From: Prillingera fragicola
Lineage: Eukaryota > Basidiomycota > Tremellomycetes > Trichosporonales > Trichosporonaceae
DNA: 64,000 bases
NCBI GenBank assembly: GCA_002335605.1
Contig: BEDY01000007.1
Span: forward strand, 868,001 to 932,000
Direction: 5' to 3'
Positions 54,603 to 64,000 of the stretch are shown here, piece after piece. Within the stretch, counting starts at the first letter, position 1. The number at the start of each line of letters is the position of its first letter. The translations under genes and the position numbers were made by a program. The notes beneath the pieces were generated by a model that searched no databases, was not told where the DNA came from, and saw only the letters and a list, made by a program, of their open reading frames with translations.

Positions 54603-56418
54603 ATGTTCGCAGCCCTCGTCCACGTCCACGCGCAGGCTCGCGCCCAGAGACCAGACATCGACAAGACCAAGATTCCCGTTCCGCCTCCCGAGGTTGCAGC
54701 CAAATACTTTCTACCCACCAAGGTAGGTCTTGACACACAGCTCTAGACTTGACGGGGCAGGACTTCTCTCTACGCTGCCTGCTCGTTCAAGAGATTATCG
54801 ATGCATTCTTCTGGCAAGTCGACCTTTTAACTGGGCCGCAATACCTGACTCCACAGCGGTCTCTTTGCTCTCATGCTCACTGGCTACATCCAGCAGCAAC
54901 GTCGCATGTCTCCTGGCCGCCGCGACCGTTGGGCTACCCAGTGTGTCGTGGCTGGCACCGCAGTGATGGCGTTTGTTGTCACCGGTGAGCCAATGCTCCG
55001 CGGCAGGGCTGATACCACAGGCTACCTGACCTGGTTTGTTTCCTACCTGTTTGTCGAGCGGTACGGCGACTACTCCCACTTCTTTGAGGTGGACAAGACG
55101 TGAGTCACCGCGTCTTTCGGGTCCACGCTGACCTCCCAGCACCTGGATCCCCCTGCTTGATGCCATTACCTCGAGCATCACCCAGGGCTTTTTCGCGCAC
55201 CGTGCTTTCTGCCTAACCGGTCGCAACTGGTTTATCCTCGTTGGCATCTGGGTCAGTCGCCTATAACCACTTGTGCTGACAGCTGCAGGGCCTCATTCTC
55301 ACCAGTCTTGGCGCTGCCCTCGCTCTGAAGATCATCTCGACCACCCTGGCCAGTCAGTTTGGTGCTGCCAAGCTCAAGACTCGTGAGTGCTTCCACGAAA
55401 GCGCCACTGACAGTTAGCCCAGATCATGTAGGCCGCTGCTCTGGGAGAAGACACTAACCCACAGCTGGCTCAGCTCCAACGCTGCAGCTGACCTTATCAT
55501 CACTGGCGTCATCATGTTTGGCCTTACCAAGTTGCGCACGGGCTGGGCTCACACTGACAAGGTGGGTCAGCTGCAACCGACACCTGCTGACACCCAGGTC
55601 CTCACTCGCCTGGCTCGCATGACCTTCGAGTCCCAGGTTCCGCCCTGTCTGATTGCCATTGCATTTCTCATCGAGTTCCGTGAGTCTCGCTGACCGTGCC
55701 AAGCTGACCTTCTAGTCGTGGATCCCTCGTCCTTTGTCGGCGTCACTCTCCAGGGCATTCAGTCCAAGCTCTACTGCGTCGGCCTGCTGTACTCACTCAA
55801 CGCGCGTGTCGACTTTAGCGCCAGCAATGTGACCATGGACACCAAGACCACAGTGAGTAGCAGCGGGAGAACGTGACTGACAACAGGGTGTAACCGGCAT
55901 GCACGGTAACACTGGCGGCGCAGGCAGCCGCCTTGGCGTCAAGGTGGACATCGAGTCCACCACTCACCAGTCCTTCCGAGTGGGTCACCGTCACAGTTCC
56001 CAACTAACCGCAGAACAACCTTCAGCCTCGCACTGGTCTGAACGAAACCGCCATCGAGCTCTCCGCCATGGACGTCCTCAACACCACTCCCCCCAACTCG
56101 CGCCACCCCTCAGCCAAGCAGGAGCACAAGCCTCCCCCCAAGGTCAAACCATTCAAGTCCGCTAAGCCAGTCCTCCACGACAGCGGTCTCGACCCCTCCG
56201 AGGAAGGCTGGGAGGGCACTGTCGAAAGCCTCCCTCCTCTCCCCAGCAGCGCCGGCACGCACAGCAGCCTCGGCCACAGCGGCAAGCGCATCACGACCAG
56301 CACCGCCGGCAGCGGCCCCAGCCCCCCGCGCACCCCCGAGGACGCCCAGCCGCACGCCTTTGCGAGCGCCAGTCCCGTCGTGCGCACGCGCGAGGTTACG
56401 CCGCCCAACGCGATGTGA
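54603..56418 (+). CDS. DUF6534-type seven-helix membrane protein
   Basis: The protein belongs to a basidiomycete-expanded family with seven predicted membrane helices and a long cytoplasmic tail, of unknown function and sometimes compared with GPCR-like proteins. Helices include FFCGLFALMLTGYIQ, RWATQCVVAGTAVMAFVV, FFAHRAFCLTGRNWFILVGIW, GLILTSLGAALALKI, and the diagnostic WLSSNAAADLIITGVIMFGLTKLRTGW. The later TMs end with KLYCVGLLYSLNARVDF. About nine introns are needed. The second (54814-54856) starts with GCAAGT, a GC-AG intron that restores the frame between FFC and GLF. The tail (about 140 residues) is Pro/Ser-rich with NN and PPP motifs. Confidence 0.8.
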
Positions 56419-56919
56419 GCGCGTCAGTGTGCACTTGTGCACCAGGAACGTGGGTTGGGCAAGTGCTTTCACCTGTGGCTTTTGAACCGTTGCCGTGCAA
56501 CCTTTGACACTAGTTTAATCTTCCTGTCAGTAGCCCTCCCCACTCCTCCATGCACTTGCCTGTCCCATTACAAGTGACAACATTATACGAAGCTCCAAAG
56601 GTAAATGAGAGATGGTCGAGAAGGCGACTAGAGATCTGGCACCCCTGACAAGTGTCCGAGCTGCAAAATCCTAGACCTCCTTTCGCAAAGCGTCGCTGCG
56701 CATCTGTCGACTGGGAGATCACGCTCCTTGTCGTCGGCATCACATCGACATCTGTACTCATCGCCTTTACACCTTTGCTTGCACAGTACGTTGTACAGTG
56801 GACCTCTCGGTCTATTCGAGCCAAAACAGCTCACCGCTCCCTACCGCACGCCAACAGCACGCCATCACATCTCCGTCATCCTGCTCCCCATCCGTTCATC
56901 GCCACAACCCCACTTGAAC
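56419..56919. other. Intergenic, nothing recognised
   Basis: This is a 500-bp spacer with only short frames. The end nearest 56900 is a pyrimidine-rich leader for the next gene. Confidence 0.35.
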
Positions 56920-57676
56920 ATGTTGTCGAGCTTGAAGAACACATACTCCAGCATCCAGAGCTGCATGAGCTGCAGCCAACCCCCCAACGACCCAGACCCA
57001 GTAAGCCCACCAGCCTCCGCCGCTAATGGCAGCAGGACATGCCACGCCCGCTCAAAACGACACCACCCCAACCAACCCCAAAGCCAGTCTATCCCACCCG
57101 CTCATCGTCCTACGCCGGAGAACCGCAGCTACTGTCCTCGGGGCCCTCGAGCACAGGCGCGACGGACGACACACTCGTGGCGCTGAAGCCGTTTCGGCCC
57201 CTAGAGGTAAAACTGCCTGTGGGGGAGCTTGGATCGCTGGGCGAGTTTGGGCATGGAGGGGAGAATGCGCATCAGCATAAGGAGGAGAAGAGAAAACAGG
57301 AGTTGCGGCGCGGTGAGTTCCGTCGCACCACGGGCAAGAGTGGCGCTGACCCCGCAGTGAGCTCGTCCTCGTCCCTCCACATCGTGCGTCCCCGCCAATC
57401 TCCGCTGACACCCAGCCGCAATTCGACATCTCCCTCTCAGTCCCCAACCTCGAGCTCCCAATGGTAGCCAAACTGGCCCCCGAGCGCGACCCGCAGCTCG
57501 GGCGGCCAGGCTCGGAGTGTGGCAGCCGCGCGTCCATTGCCCGCTTTCGTGGTGGTGCGGGAATGTTCCTGCCGCGGACCTCGCGGGCGGCGCGGGTTAG
57601 TGTTGAGAGTGTGCCGATGTTTGATATTGAGGATATGGTGCTGGTTGTTTGTCCTGGGAGCCCGAGGTTTTTGTAG
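56920..57676 (+). CDS. Small unknown protein with cysteine-containing N-terminus
   Basis: Four exons are predicted. The first codes SIQSCMSCSQPPNDPDP and ends at a GTAAGC donor. The second codes a Pro/Ser-rich part (KPVYPTRSSSYAGEP), then LVALKPFRPLEVKLPVGELGSLGEFG and a charged stretch. Two further short introns lead to PQFDISLSVPNLELPM and FDIEDMVLVVCPGSPRFL. All junctions keep one frame to the TAG at 57674-57676. The N-terminal Cys pair could be lipid-modified, but no consensus is clear. No family is recognised. Confidence 0.5.
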
Positions 57677-57910
57677 ATTTCTGAGCAGGTGAAAAAGGAG
57701 GCTAGACGTGATTACAAGTCGTCCCACCAGCTGGCCAGCCTGGGACGCTTCTTGTCCAGTGATTCAGAATGAGTAGGCAGTGTAGTCGACACTGAAGTCT
57801 TGAAATATGCTATAGCCTTGTAATTCATGTACATCTGCCTCCCACTCTTGCTAGGCAGCACAGTGGCTTTAACTGGGCCGCTCTCGCTCATGGTGTCCAC
57901 TGCACTGAGC

Positions 57911-58879
57911 TTACTGTTCAGAATTCTCGCCCTCTATAACCACTAGTGCACTCTCTGGGCCTAGGCTTCTGGCATGATCCAATGCTGCTTTGTCGCTATC
58001 CGCAAATACTTTTCTCCACATTCTCAGTCCGAAACTGCCTGTCAGCAATAAGCCAACGGTCATGTACTCACCAACAATCGCCTCACTCGCATTCTTACCA
58101 TTGCTCACGGCACGTCCCATACTGTCCCTCACCACCGGCTCAGGCGACTCGGAACACTCAACACGGCGACGCGTCGGCACACGCGCACCCACCTCCTCCT
58201 CGACAAGAGACGAAGCGAGGCGGCGCACCTGCTTGGCGCTCAGCTTTGACGAATTGTACCCGGGCTTCTTGACCTTGCGCGACTTGATGCGTTTTTCGAC
58301 ATACTCCTCCTCCTCAGTATCCGAAGCCTGCTCAATCTCCTCGTCGTCACCGGCCAGGAAATCCACCAACGAGCCAACAGATGCGTCACTGTCCGCATCC
58401 CCGGACCGGTGCCCGCTCGGGCGGGAGGAGGAGCCAAACACCTGCCCCGTGACACTGGAATGGGTCTGCTTCAGCCCCATGTGGCGCAGCATGTCCTGGC
58501 GGCTCGGGGTGGGGTTGTCGATGGCTGGCCTGCTTGTGGCCGTGGGATAGCTGTGCTGGTGCGTGTTTGAATTGTTGTGGGTGTTGCGCTTTGTCGAGGT
58601 GTTCTTGGACTTGGGCTTGGGGTTGGCCCCAGTCTTGGAAGTGGAGCCACGAGTGCGTTTCTTGGGGGGAGGTTGCTCGTCGGGGACGTATTCGCCATCA
58701 TCGTCGCTGTCGCCGAAACTGGCGGTTTTCTGATGACTGGTGACACCGTTGCGGGCTGTGGTGGTAGAAGACATGGTATTGTGCGCGGTTCGGGCTGTGA
58801 GGTTGCTTGGATTCGCGCTGAAGGCTTCGAGAGAGGCGAGGACTTGGGCGTCCGCGGCGGAGAGGGGTTTGGCGGACAT
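57911..58879 (-). CDS. Acidic/basic nuclear-type protein, function unknown
   Basis: This 300-residue product starts MSAKPLSAADAQVLASLEAF. It has acidic patches (DSDDDGEYVPDEQ, then DDEEIEQASDTEEEEYVEKR), basic patches (PPPKKRTRG, then RIKSRKVKKPGYN) and Ser/Thr/Asn-rich linkers. A 33-nt intron (GTGAGT...CTGACAG) near the 3' end joins EAIV to GSFGLRMWRKVFADSDKAALDHA; the frame stops at 57911-57913. The composition fits a chromatin or DNA-associated protein, but no domain is recognised. An in-frame ATG at 58948 exists only upstream of a leader-like stretch. Confidence 0.5.
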   Translation of the reverse strand: MSAKPLSAADAQVLASLEAFSANPSNLTARTAHNTMSSTTTARNGVTSHQKTASFGDSDDDGEYVPDEQPPPKKRTRGSTSKTGANPKPKSKNTSTKRNTHNNSNTHQHSYPTATSRPAIDNPTPSRQDMLRHMGLKQTHSSVTGQVFGSSSRPSGHRSGDADSDASVGSLVDFLAGDDEEIEQASDTEEEEYVEKRIKSRKVKKPGYNSSKLSAKQVRRLASSLVEEEVGARVPTRRRVECSESPEPVVRDSMGRAVSNGKNASEAIVGEYMTVGLLLTGSFGLRMWRKVFADSDKAALDHARSLGPESALVVIEGENSEQ

Positions 58880-59233
58880 TGTGGCTGTTGGTTTGGGGGA
58901 GGTGATGTGAATGGGGACGAGTAGTGGGGTGGCCCGTGGTGAAAGCAAAAGCGCGTAGCTGGTATCAGTGTTGAGTAGGGTGATGATGAGAAATGAGAAG
59001 AAGAGAGGCTGACGCGTCGAGGTGGTAAGAGCATCTGCGCCCTACCAAATGACTCAACTCTCCATCAAACACACAAGGTGGCTGCCAACATCAGTCCTGT
59101 CTCTCAGACGAGCGCAAGCAACAAGTGAGTGAGTGCATACATACGATAGATACAAGAGCCACCTGTGAAATGTACATACATAGGGTAGTCGAGATATGCA
59201 GGGTGGCGGCAAGGTACATGACATTCGGCAGCC
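58880..59233. other. Intergenic, nothing recognised
   Basis: This is a 354-bp spacer between two minus-strand genes. Short frames only. Confidence 0.35.
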
Positions 59234-60245
59234 TCAACAAGCCCGCTGCCCACTGCGACCACGAAACTGGTTCCGCCGTTGACTTCCTCGCGCTGACTGA
59301 GGTGTGACCGTCACCTGAGACGTTGTGTTGAGCAGGGAGTTGGGGAGGACGAGGGATAGGCCAGATAGATTGTGAGCCAGTCTTGTCGCAGCGTCCGGCG
59401 TTGCGTTGGGCATGTCGCCCGTGTCCACTGGCGTCCTCTCGCTCGCTGTGCGGCCCTGGTCCTCGCCATTGTCCAGCAATGTCGGGCTGCCTGCGCGGGC
59501 ACGCAGTCGTTCCAGACGCGTACCGACGTAGTCCCACTTGCTGACTGGTGGAGGCGGCACAAACGTCTCGGCATCCTGCTTATCAGTGCCATTCCAGGCA
59601 CCAGAACTAACTCACGTTTAGACGGCTGAAGAGGGGGAAGACGGACCACTCGGGATAGTAGAAGGCAATTTCTGGCGGGAGGTCGATGTCGACATACGGC
59701 GGGGTCCACGACTTGCGCTTGAGCTGCTTGCGCTCGAGAGGAAGGTGGCCAACGAAAGCGCCTTGGGACTGCATGCTGATACGCAGCTCGTTGGTCTCCG
59801 CAATAATACGCCGTCTCGCCTCCCGCAAGGCAGAATCGCTGCTCGTGCTTGTGCCGCTTGTTGGTGAGCCAGAAACGGCCTGGGTCGCAAGCTCGCGCGC
59901 AGCGGCCTCGAACAATGAAGGTGTGGACCAAAAGACTGCCGGGACAGTACGTCTAATCGAGTCAGTGATACCTTATCAGACCAAAACCCACGTTCGCCCC
60001 AATCCTAACAGCACCTGGAACTTTGGCAGCTCAGTACTCGATACCCAGCCGAGCACGGACGCGGCTTCATGACATAGCTTGTCGTAAGCTGCTTTCATCT
60101 CCGCATAGGTAGCCTTGTTGGCCGCGAATCGTGTATCGTAGTGCTGGTAGATCCGGGCGAGGGCGTGGAAATCGTTGAAGAGGGCGTGAAACTGATCAAG
60201 CGACGAGCGGGCCAGCGTCGTTATGGGCTGGGGCGGTGCAGTCAT
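59234..60245 (-). CDS. Unknown protein with helical N-terminus
   Basis: Three exons, start at the ATG at 60243-60245. Exon 1 codes a helical region (LDQFHALFNDFHALARIYQHYDTRFAANKATYAEMKAAYDKL) ending near VLLGLG. Exon 2 codes VPAVFWSTPSLFEAAARELA, then SALREARRRIIAETNELRISMQSQ and a segment WTPPYVDIDLPPEIAFYYPEWSVFPLF. Exon 3 codes DAETFVPPPPVSKWDYVGTRLERLRAR and a Ser/Thr-rich tail ending at 59234. About 300 residues. It is not recognised as any family. Helical start plus disordered end could suit a complex subunit, but that is a guess. Confidence 0.5.
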
Positions 60246-61321
60246 GCCGGATGGTGGGAGAGAGAGAGGTGGGAGATGAAGATGCTTGGGATGATAAAAG
60301 AGGGCCCTCGGTTTGAGAGAGTGGGTGAGGGCTCTCTGCGCCACGGACGATGGCTGGCTGGGAGGGAGGATCGTGAACAATGATGGCTGGTGTGGGCGCG
60401 GCGCTTTGTTCGGGTGATGAAGGAGTGCGGCGCGGGCGCTAGTGCTGAGACTCATCCATGGAGAGCGGCGATAGCAATGAGCGTAGGATGTTGCGAGGGG
60501 AGCTGTGGTGGTGGTCGTTGGTGATGGTGAGGAAGGAACAATGGGTGACAGTGGTCGGGTGACTGGACTGCAAAGGTGGAGGTCAATTTGCCACCCACAG
60601 CCGGTTTAGCCGAGGGAGCTGGAGGCACAATTCTCACTCGACATGCTGTAGTGTGCATGCATGCATGATCCAGCGTGCATGCTACCAGGCCGAGTGCTGT
60701 TGCTATCCATTACACCAGTGTCACTACTCTTGCAAAGGTTGCAGTAAGGGGAATTGCTAGCAATCACGGGCGAGCGGGGCATGGCACTTTGCTCGGACCG
60801 ATGAATGGCGGATCTTGCTATTGCGAGCAATTGAACGTACCCTAGGGCAGTAGTGACACTGCAACAGCTCTCACTACTCATCTCTATCCCATATATGTTT
60901 ATAAATGTCGAGGAAATGGACAAGAGAGTGATGGAGAACCGTGGTCCATTGGGTGGAGTGGAGTTGGTGCCTGCCCACTGTATGTAATCTCCACCCATTG
61001 AGTCGAGCACTTTCAGTTCCACACCCTTGCTCATGACTGCATGTTCGTGCTAGCCTAAGACTTTGTGTCAAGTAGTTTCTCCATTTTGTTGGCGAGACTT
61101 TAATGTAGCTTGCAGCGCAGCGCATGCTGCTGTAGACTCGGAACACACTCTCACACAACTCGTGCCGGAGGCAGACTCTGTACCCTTGCACTCCTTGCTC
61201 ATAGTGTGCTCCAGTTCACACCTTCACATCGTCTTCTTGTTATCACAATACTCACTCACCATCTCCGCAGCGTGACTGGCAGTAGCCCTATCCTCCAGGC
61301 ACCTCCTTCAGCATAGCAGCT
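60246..61321. other. 1.1-kb intergenic region
   Basis: No gene was recognised. A palindromic gcatgcatgcatg patch lies at about 60655-60667 and a tatgtttataaatg AT-rich patch at about 60894-60907. Short frames on both strands lack support. Confidence 0.4.
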
Positions 61322-62746
61322 ATGGTCTCCACTCGCTTGGGTTTCCACACCTCGCCGTCCAGGTCGCCCCGTGGCCGCAGGAGCAGCTCTGCCTCAATGG
61401 TGTCGACTGTCTGCTCTTCGGATGTGCGGTCTGGCAACGGCTTCCAGTACTCACAGTGTGGGTAGCAAGAGAGTCGCTTAGTGCTGACCGCAGGCACCGG
61501 TCGCAAGAAGGCTCTACTCGTCCGTCCTGGCTGGTGTCACTGGCACTGATTATCGCAGATTGGGCTGAACTATGAAGGCTCCACCAACCCCATTGGGGGT
61601 CAAGCTGATGTGGAAGACATGCGCCGCAATCTTATTAGTGGGTAACCAGGAGGGCTTTACTCAACATGCAGAGTACCACGGCTTTCAGGCAATTTACACT
61701 CAAGTTCTCAAGGATGGCGAAGATGAGTTTCTGGCCGCAACGCGTGACAACATCATCGAGGCCATCAAGTGGCTTGTAACCGATGTCAATTACAACGACT
61801 CTCTGTTCCTCTACTTGTGAGGCTCTCCCACGAGCTGTTCTGGCTGACCTTCCTTACAGTTCCGGCCATTCCAGTTACACGAACATCAAGCCGGAGGACA
61901 AGCCTGCTACATTTGTTTATGGTGGGCCAATCGTGCTGAGCTGACTGAAGCTGATATGACATAGGCATTTGCCCTGCTGACTGGAATGTGGGCGGCCTCA
62001 TCACGCACACTGAACGTATGTCGCACTTTCCCCAGTTACTGCTGACAACGCCAGTGTAGGTAGGATTAATGGTGGGTAGGTGCTCATTCCAGCCGCGAGC
62101 TGCTGGTGGACCCGCTTCCTGAAGCTTGCCGCCTTGTGGTTCTGTTTGACACTTCATACGCTCAAGACGCCCTGGACATGTCTTTCAAGGCAGGTGAATA
62201 TAGTCAACACTGACCTGACTTGGCAGTGGACGTGGGAGAAGCAAGTCGAGGACCCTGCCGCGCTCTCGAAGATGCTCGAGGAGATGGAAGGGACATATCG
62301 TTCTCCCTGCGCCAATACAAATGCTGCCATCGCCAGGCTTCAGACCTTCCCATCTGTGGGCGGCGCGTTCAAGGTTGATCTCATGGGCTACAGCAAGAAG
62401 TACGACAACATGGCCATCACAGACGTGCTCGTCATCGACGGCTGCCATGGCCAACATTGTGCGGGCGGTCGCACGCCCCATTCATCGGGGAAAGTCAGCA
62501 TTCGCGGTGGCATTGGTCAGGTGAGCATCGCCCGCCCTTCGGTTGTTAACCATTTAAAGGCTTTCATTAATGCTCTCCGCCGCTTCCCTCACCCCACCAA
62601 CGACACGCTCCTTGTCTCCATGCACGACTGGCTCATCAAGGGCGGCTACGAGGAGCGACCTAAGCTCTCGAGTGTTCACCGTGAGTACAACATCGGGGAG
62701 TCGCTGACAGCCAGTCTTTGACCCTCGCAAAAAGTTCATCTTCTAA
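61322..62746 (+). CDS. Metacaspase-like protein with lost catalytic cysteine (copy 1 of tandem pair)
   Basis: The fold is the caspase/metacaspase (C14) type. A Ser/Arg-rich prodomain ends GFQYS, then GRKKALL|IGLNYEGSTNPIGGQADVEDM, DSLFLYFSGHSSY (catalytic His; usual Gly after it is Ser), VYGICPADWNVGG, ELLVDPLPEACRLVVLFDTSYAQDALDM, then a p10-like half with TDVLVIDGCHGQ, GGIGQAFINAL, KPKLSS-like ERPKLSSVH and FDPRKKFIF. The catalytic cysteine in the active DxCHSG motif is replaced: here DTSYAQ. So a protease role is unlikely. About nine introns are predicted. One (62190-62226) seems to start with GC, and one near 62020-62092 needs a weak donor to keep frame, so mild decay is possible. Confidence 0.75.
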
Positions 62747-63038
62747 ATCGGGCGCCGGGTCAGTTTGCTTGTGTGTGGATTCATCTGTACGTGTTTATGT
62801 CGCTACCCGGGCCTGGGATGTGAAGGAGTACCTGACAATTCATCTCATTCACACAGTCTCAGTGATGACTAACGAACTGAACCCATGATTGCAGCCCGAC
62901 ATCCACTGGCAATCCACGGTCGCACTCATTAAGCCGAGTCTCACGCGCATCAAGGCTGGGATGGTTTTAAGGCGTCCATATTACCTCGACCGCTCACCTC
63001 CTGCTCATTTCTTAGCTCCCATTGCATTTATCACAGCC

Positions 63039-64000
63039 ATGCCTGCAAGGGGGAGTGCCGCACTCTCCCCGCCCCCCTCGGACGAGGACACCGAGTCACC
63101 CCTCCGCCGCTCAACCCGGCCACGATGTTCCCCCAAGCCTGGCCCATACCAGTATCGCGGCTCACCGGCACCCTCCTCGGTCCCCTCTCGTCGCTCTGCC
63201 CCCACAGTCCGCTCAATCTCGAGGGCTGACTCGAGGTTTCCCTCGCCACTTTCCCATGCCTCGTCTCGGATCCCACCCAGCGTTCGGTCCCCGTCAGTAT
63301 ATTCCAGCCGCTCGATGCACTCGCGCTCGAGCATCCCCCGCCGCCGCCTTGGAGAGTCCGAAGCCGGGTCTGGGAGTTCGAGCTTTTACTCGGCCATGGA
63401 TCAATGCACTGGGTTCCAGTACTCGCGCTGTATGTAGCATTCGAGAACAGTGCTAACGACAGGTGACAAGCGGAAGAAAGCCCTGCTCGTGGGTACAGCC
63501 AGTGACGCGGCTCACACCAGATCGGCCTCAACTACCCCGGCACCCGCAACCCGATCAACGGCCACGCGGACGTCGAGGACATGAAGACGCAGCTCATGGG
63601 TGAGTCTTTTTTGTGAGGCGGCTGACGCAGAGACCACCATGGGTTTACGCCACTTTACATTCGTGTACTGAAAGATGGGCCGGGGGTTAGCAGGTATGAG
63701 CCGCCGACTCGGCATAACATTCTTGATGCTATTGCGTGGCTTCGGGCCGATGCGATGAGGGATGACTCTTTGTTTTTCTACTTGTGAGACCGAGGGTCGG
63801 CATCGCTGACTGCGCAGCTCGGGGCATTCCTACTTTGCCAAAGACGATACCCATCAGAGCGAGGATGGCCACGTTTACGGTGGGTTCTTCCCATGGTCTG
63901 AGATCTAGGACTGACACTTCAGGTCTCTGTTCAACCGATTGGGTCAAGGCGGGAATTATTTCTCACAACGAGCGTGAGTGCCTCTGATCATGCCAAGCTG
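63039..64000 (+). CDS. Metacaspase-like protein (copy 2, 3' end outside window)
   Basis: This is a close relative of the preceding gene, with the same intron positions. A longer Ser/Arg/Pro-rich prodomain (PSPLSHASSRIPPSVRSPSVY) ends FQYSR|C, then KRKKALL|IGLNYPGTRNPINGHADVEDM, HHGFTPLYIRVLKDGPG, DSLFFYFSGHSYFAKDD (His kept, Gly replaced by Ser) and VYGLCSTDWVKAGIISHNE at the edge. The sequence stops before the position of the catalytic cysteine, so its activity cannot be judged. ATG 63039 is the first in frame before the prodomain. The two copies lie 290 bp apart, same strand. Confidence 0.78.

Overview
The window is nuclear DNA from a basidiomycete yeast-like fungus, most likely a tremellomycete close to Trichosporonales. 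This is inferred from four things: GC-rich coding sequence with G/C-ending codons; many very short introns (mostly about 33-50 nt, often exactly 39 nt, with a CTGAC/CTAAC-like branch site); intron-containing tRNA; and families common in that group, such as a DUF6534 seven-helix protein and an Iwr1/Trs65/Cgr1 gene set. Species identity cannot be proven from the sequence alone.

Layout. 1-6.5 kb: 3' end of an AAA ATPase gene, a short-chain dehydrogenase (SDR), a single-pass surface glycoprotein of unknown role, and a phytanoyl-CoA-type dioxygenase. 6.9 kb: intron-containing tRNA-Gly(GCC). 7-9.2 kb: gene-poor. 9.2-11.7 kb: secreted polysaccharide lyase family 8 enzyme. 11.8-25.1 kb: dense housekeeping block with MPP10, a tandem pair of tiny membrane proteins, CGR1, CDT1, SGF11 and RRP5. 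Three of these make ribosomes. 25.1-31.1 kb: a KduD-like SDR, an Ala-rich protein, a decayed stretch, and a long-chain alcohol oxidase ending in a peroxisomal signal. 31.2-36.0 kb: TRAPPII subunit TRS65 and cytosolic asparaginyl-tRNA synthetase. 36-38 kb: no confident gene. 38.2-48.5 kb: a small secreted protein, a TFIIB-like zinc-ribbon protein, IWR1, a mitochondrial-type t6A dehydratase (TCD), TFB2 (TFIIH) and another SDR. 48.6-54.6 kb: sparse, with one two-exon Pro/Ser-rich gene and tRNA-Ser(CGA). 54.6-60.2 kb: the DUF6534 protein and three unknown proteins. 61.3-64 kb: two tandem metacaspase-like genes, the second cut by the window edge.

Themes. (i) The last locus looks like a family of caspase-fold pseudoproteases: the first copy keeps the fold and C-terminal half but has lost the catalytic cysteine. 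(ii) Many introns are multiples of three and stop-free, so retention would give an in-frame longer protein. (iii) CACGTG palindromes sit upstream of MPP10, CGR1, RRP5 and the asparaginyl-tRNA synthetase, with four inside 96 bp before RRP5, suggesting a bHLH-driven growth regulon. (iv) TATA boxes precede the metabolic and secreted genes but were not seen before the housekeeping genes. All gene models come from reading frames and splice signals by eye, and exon borders are predictions.
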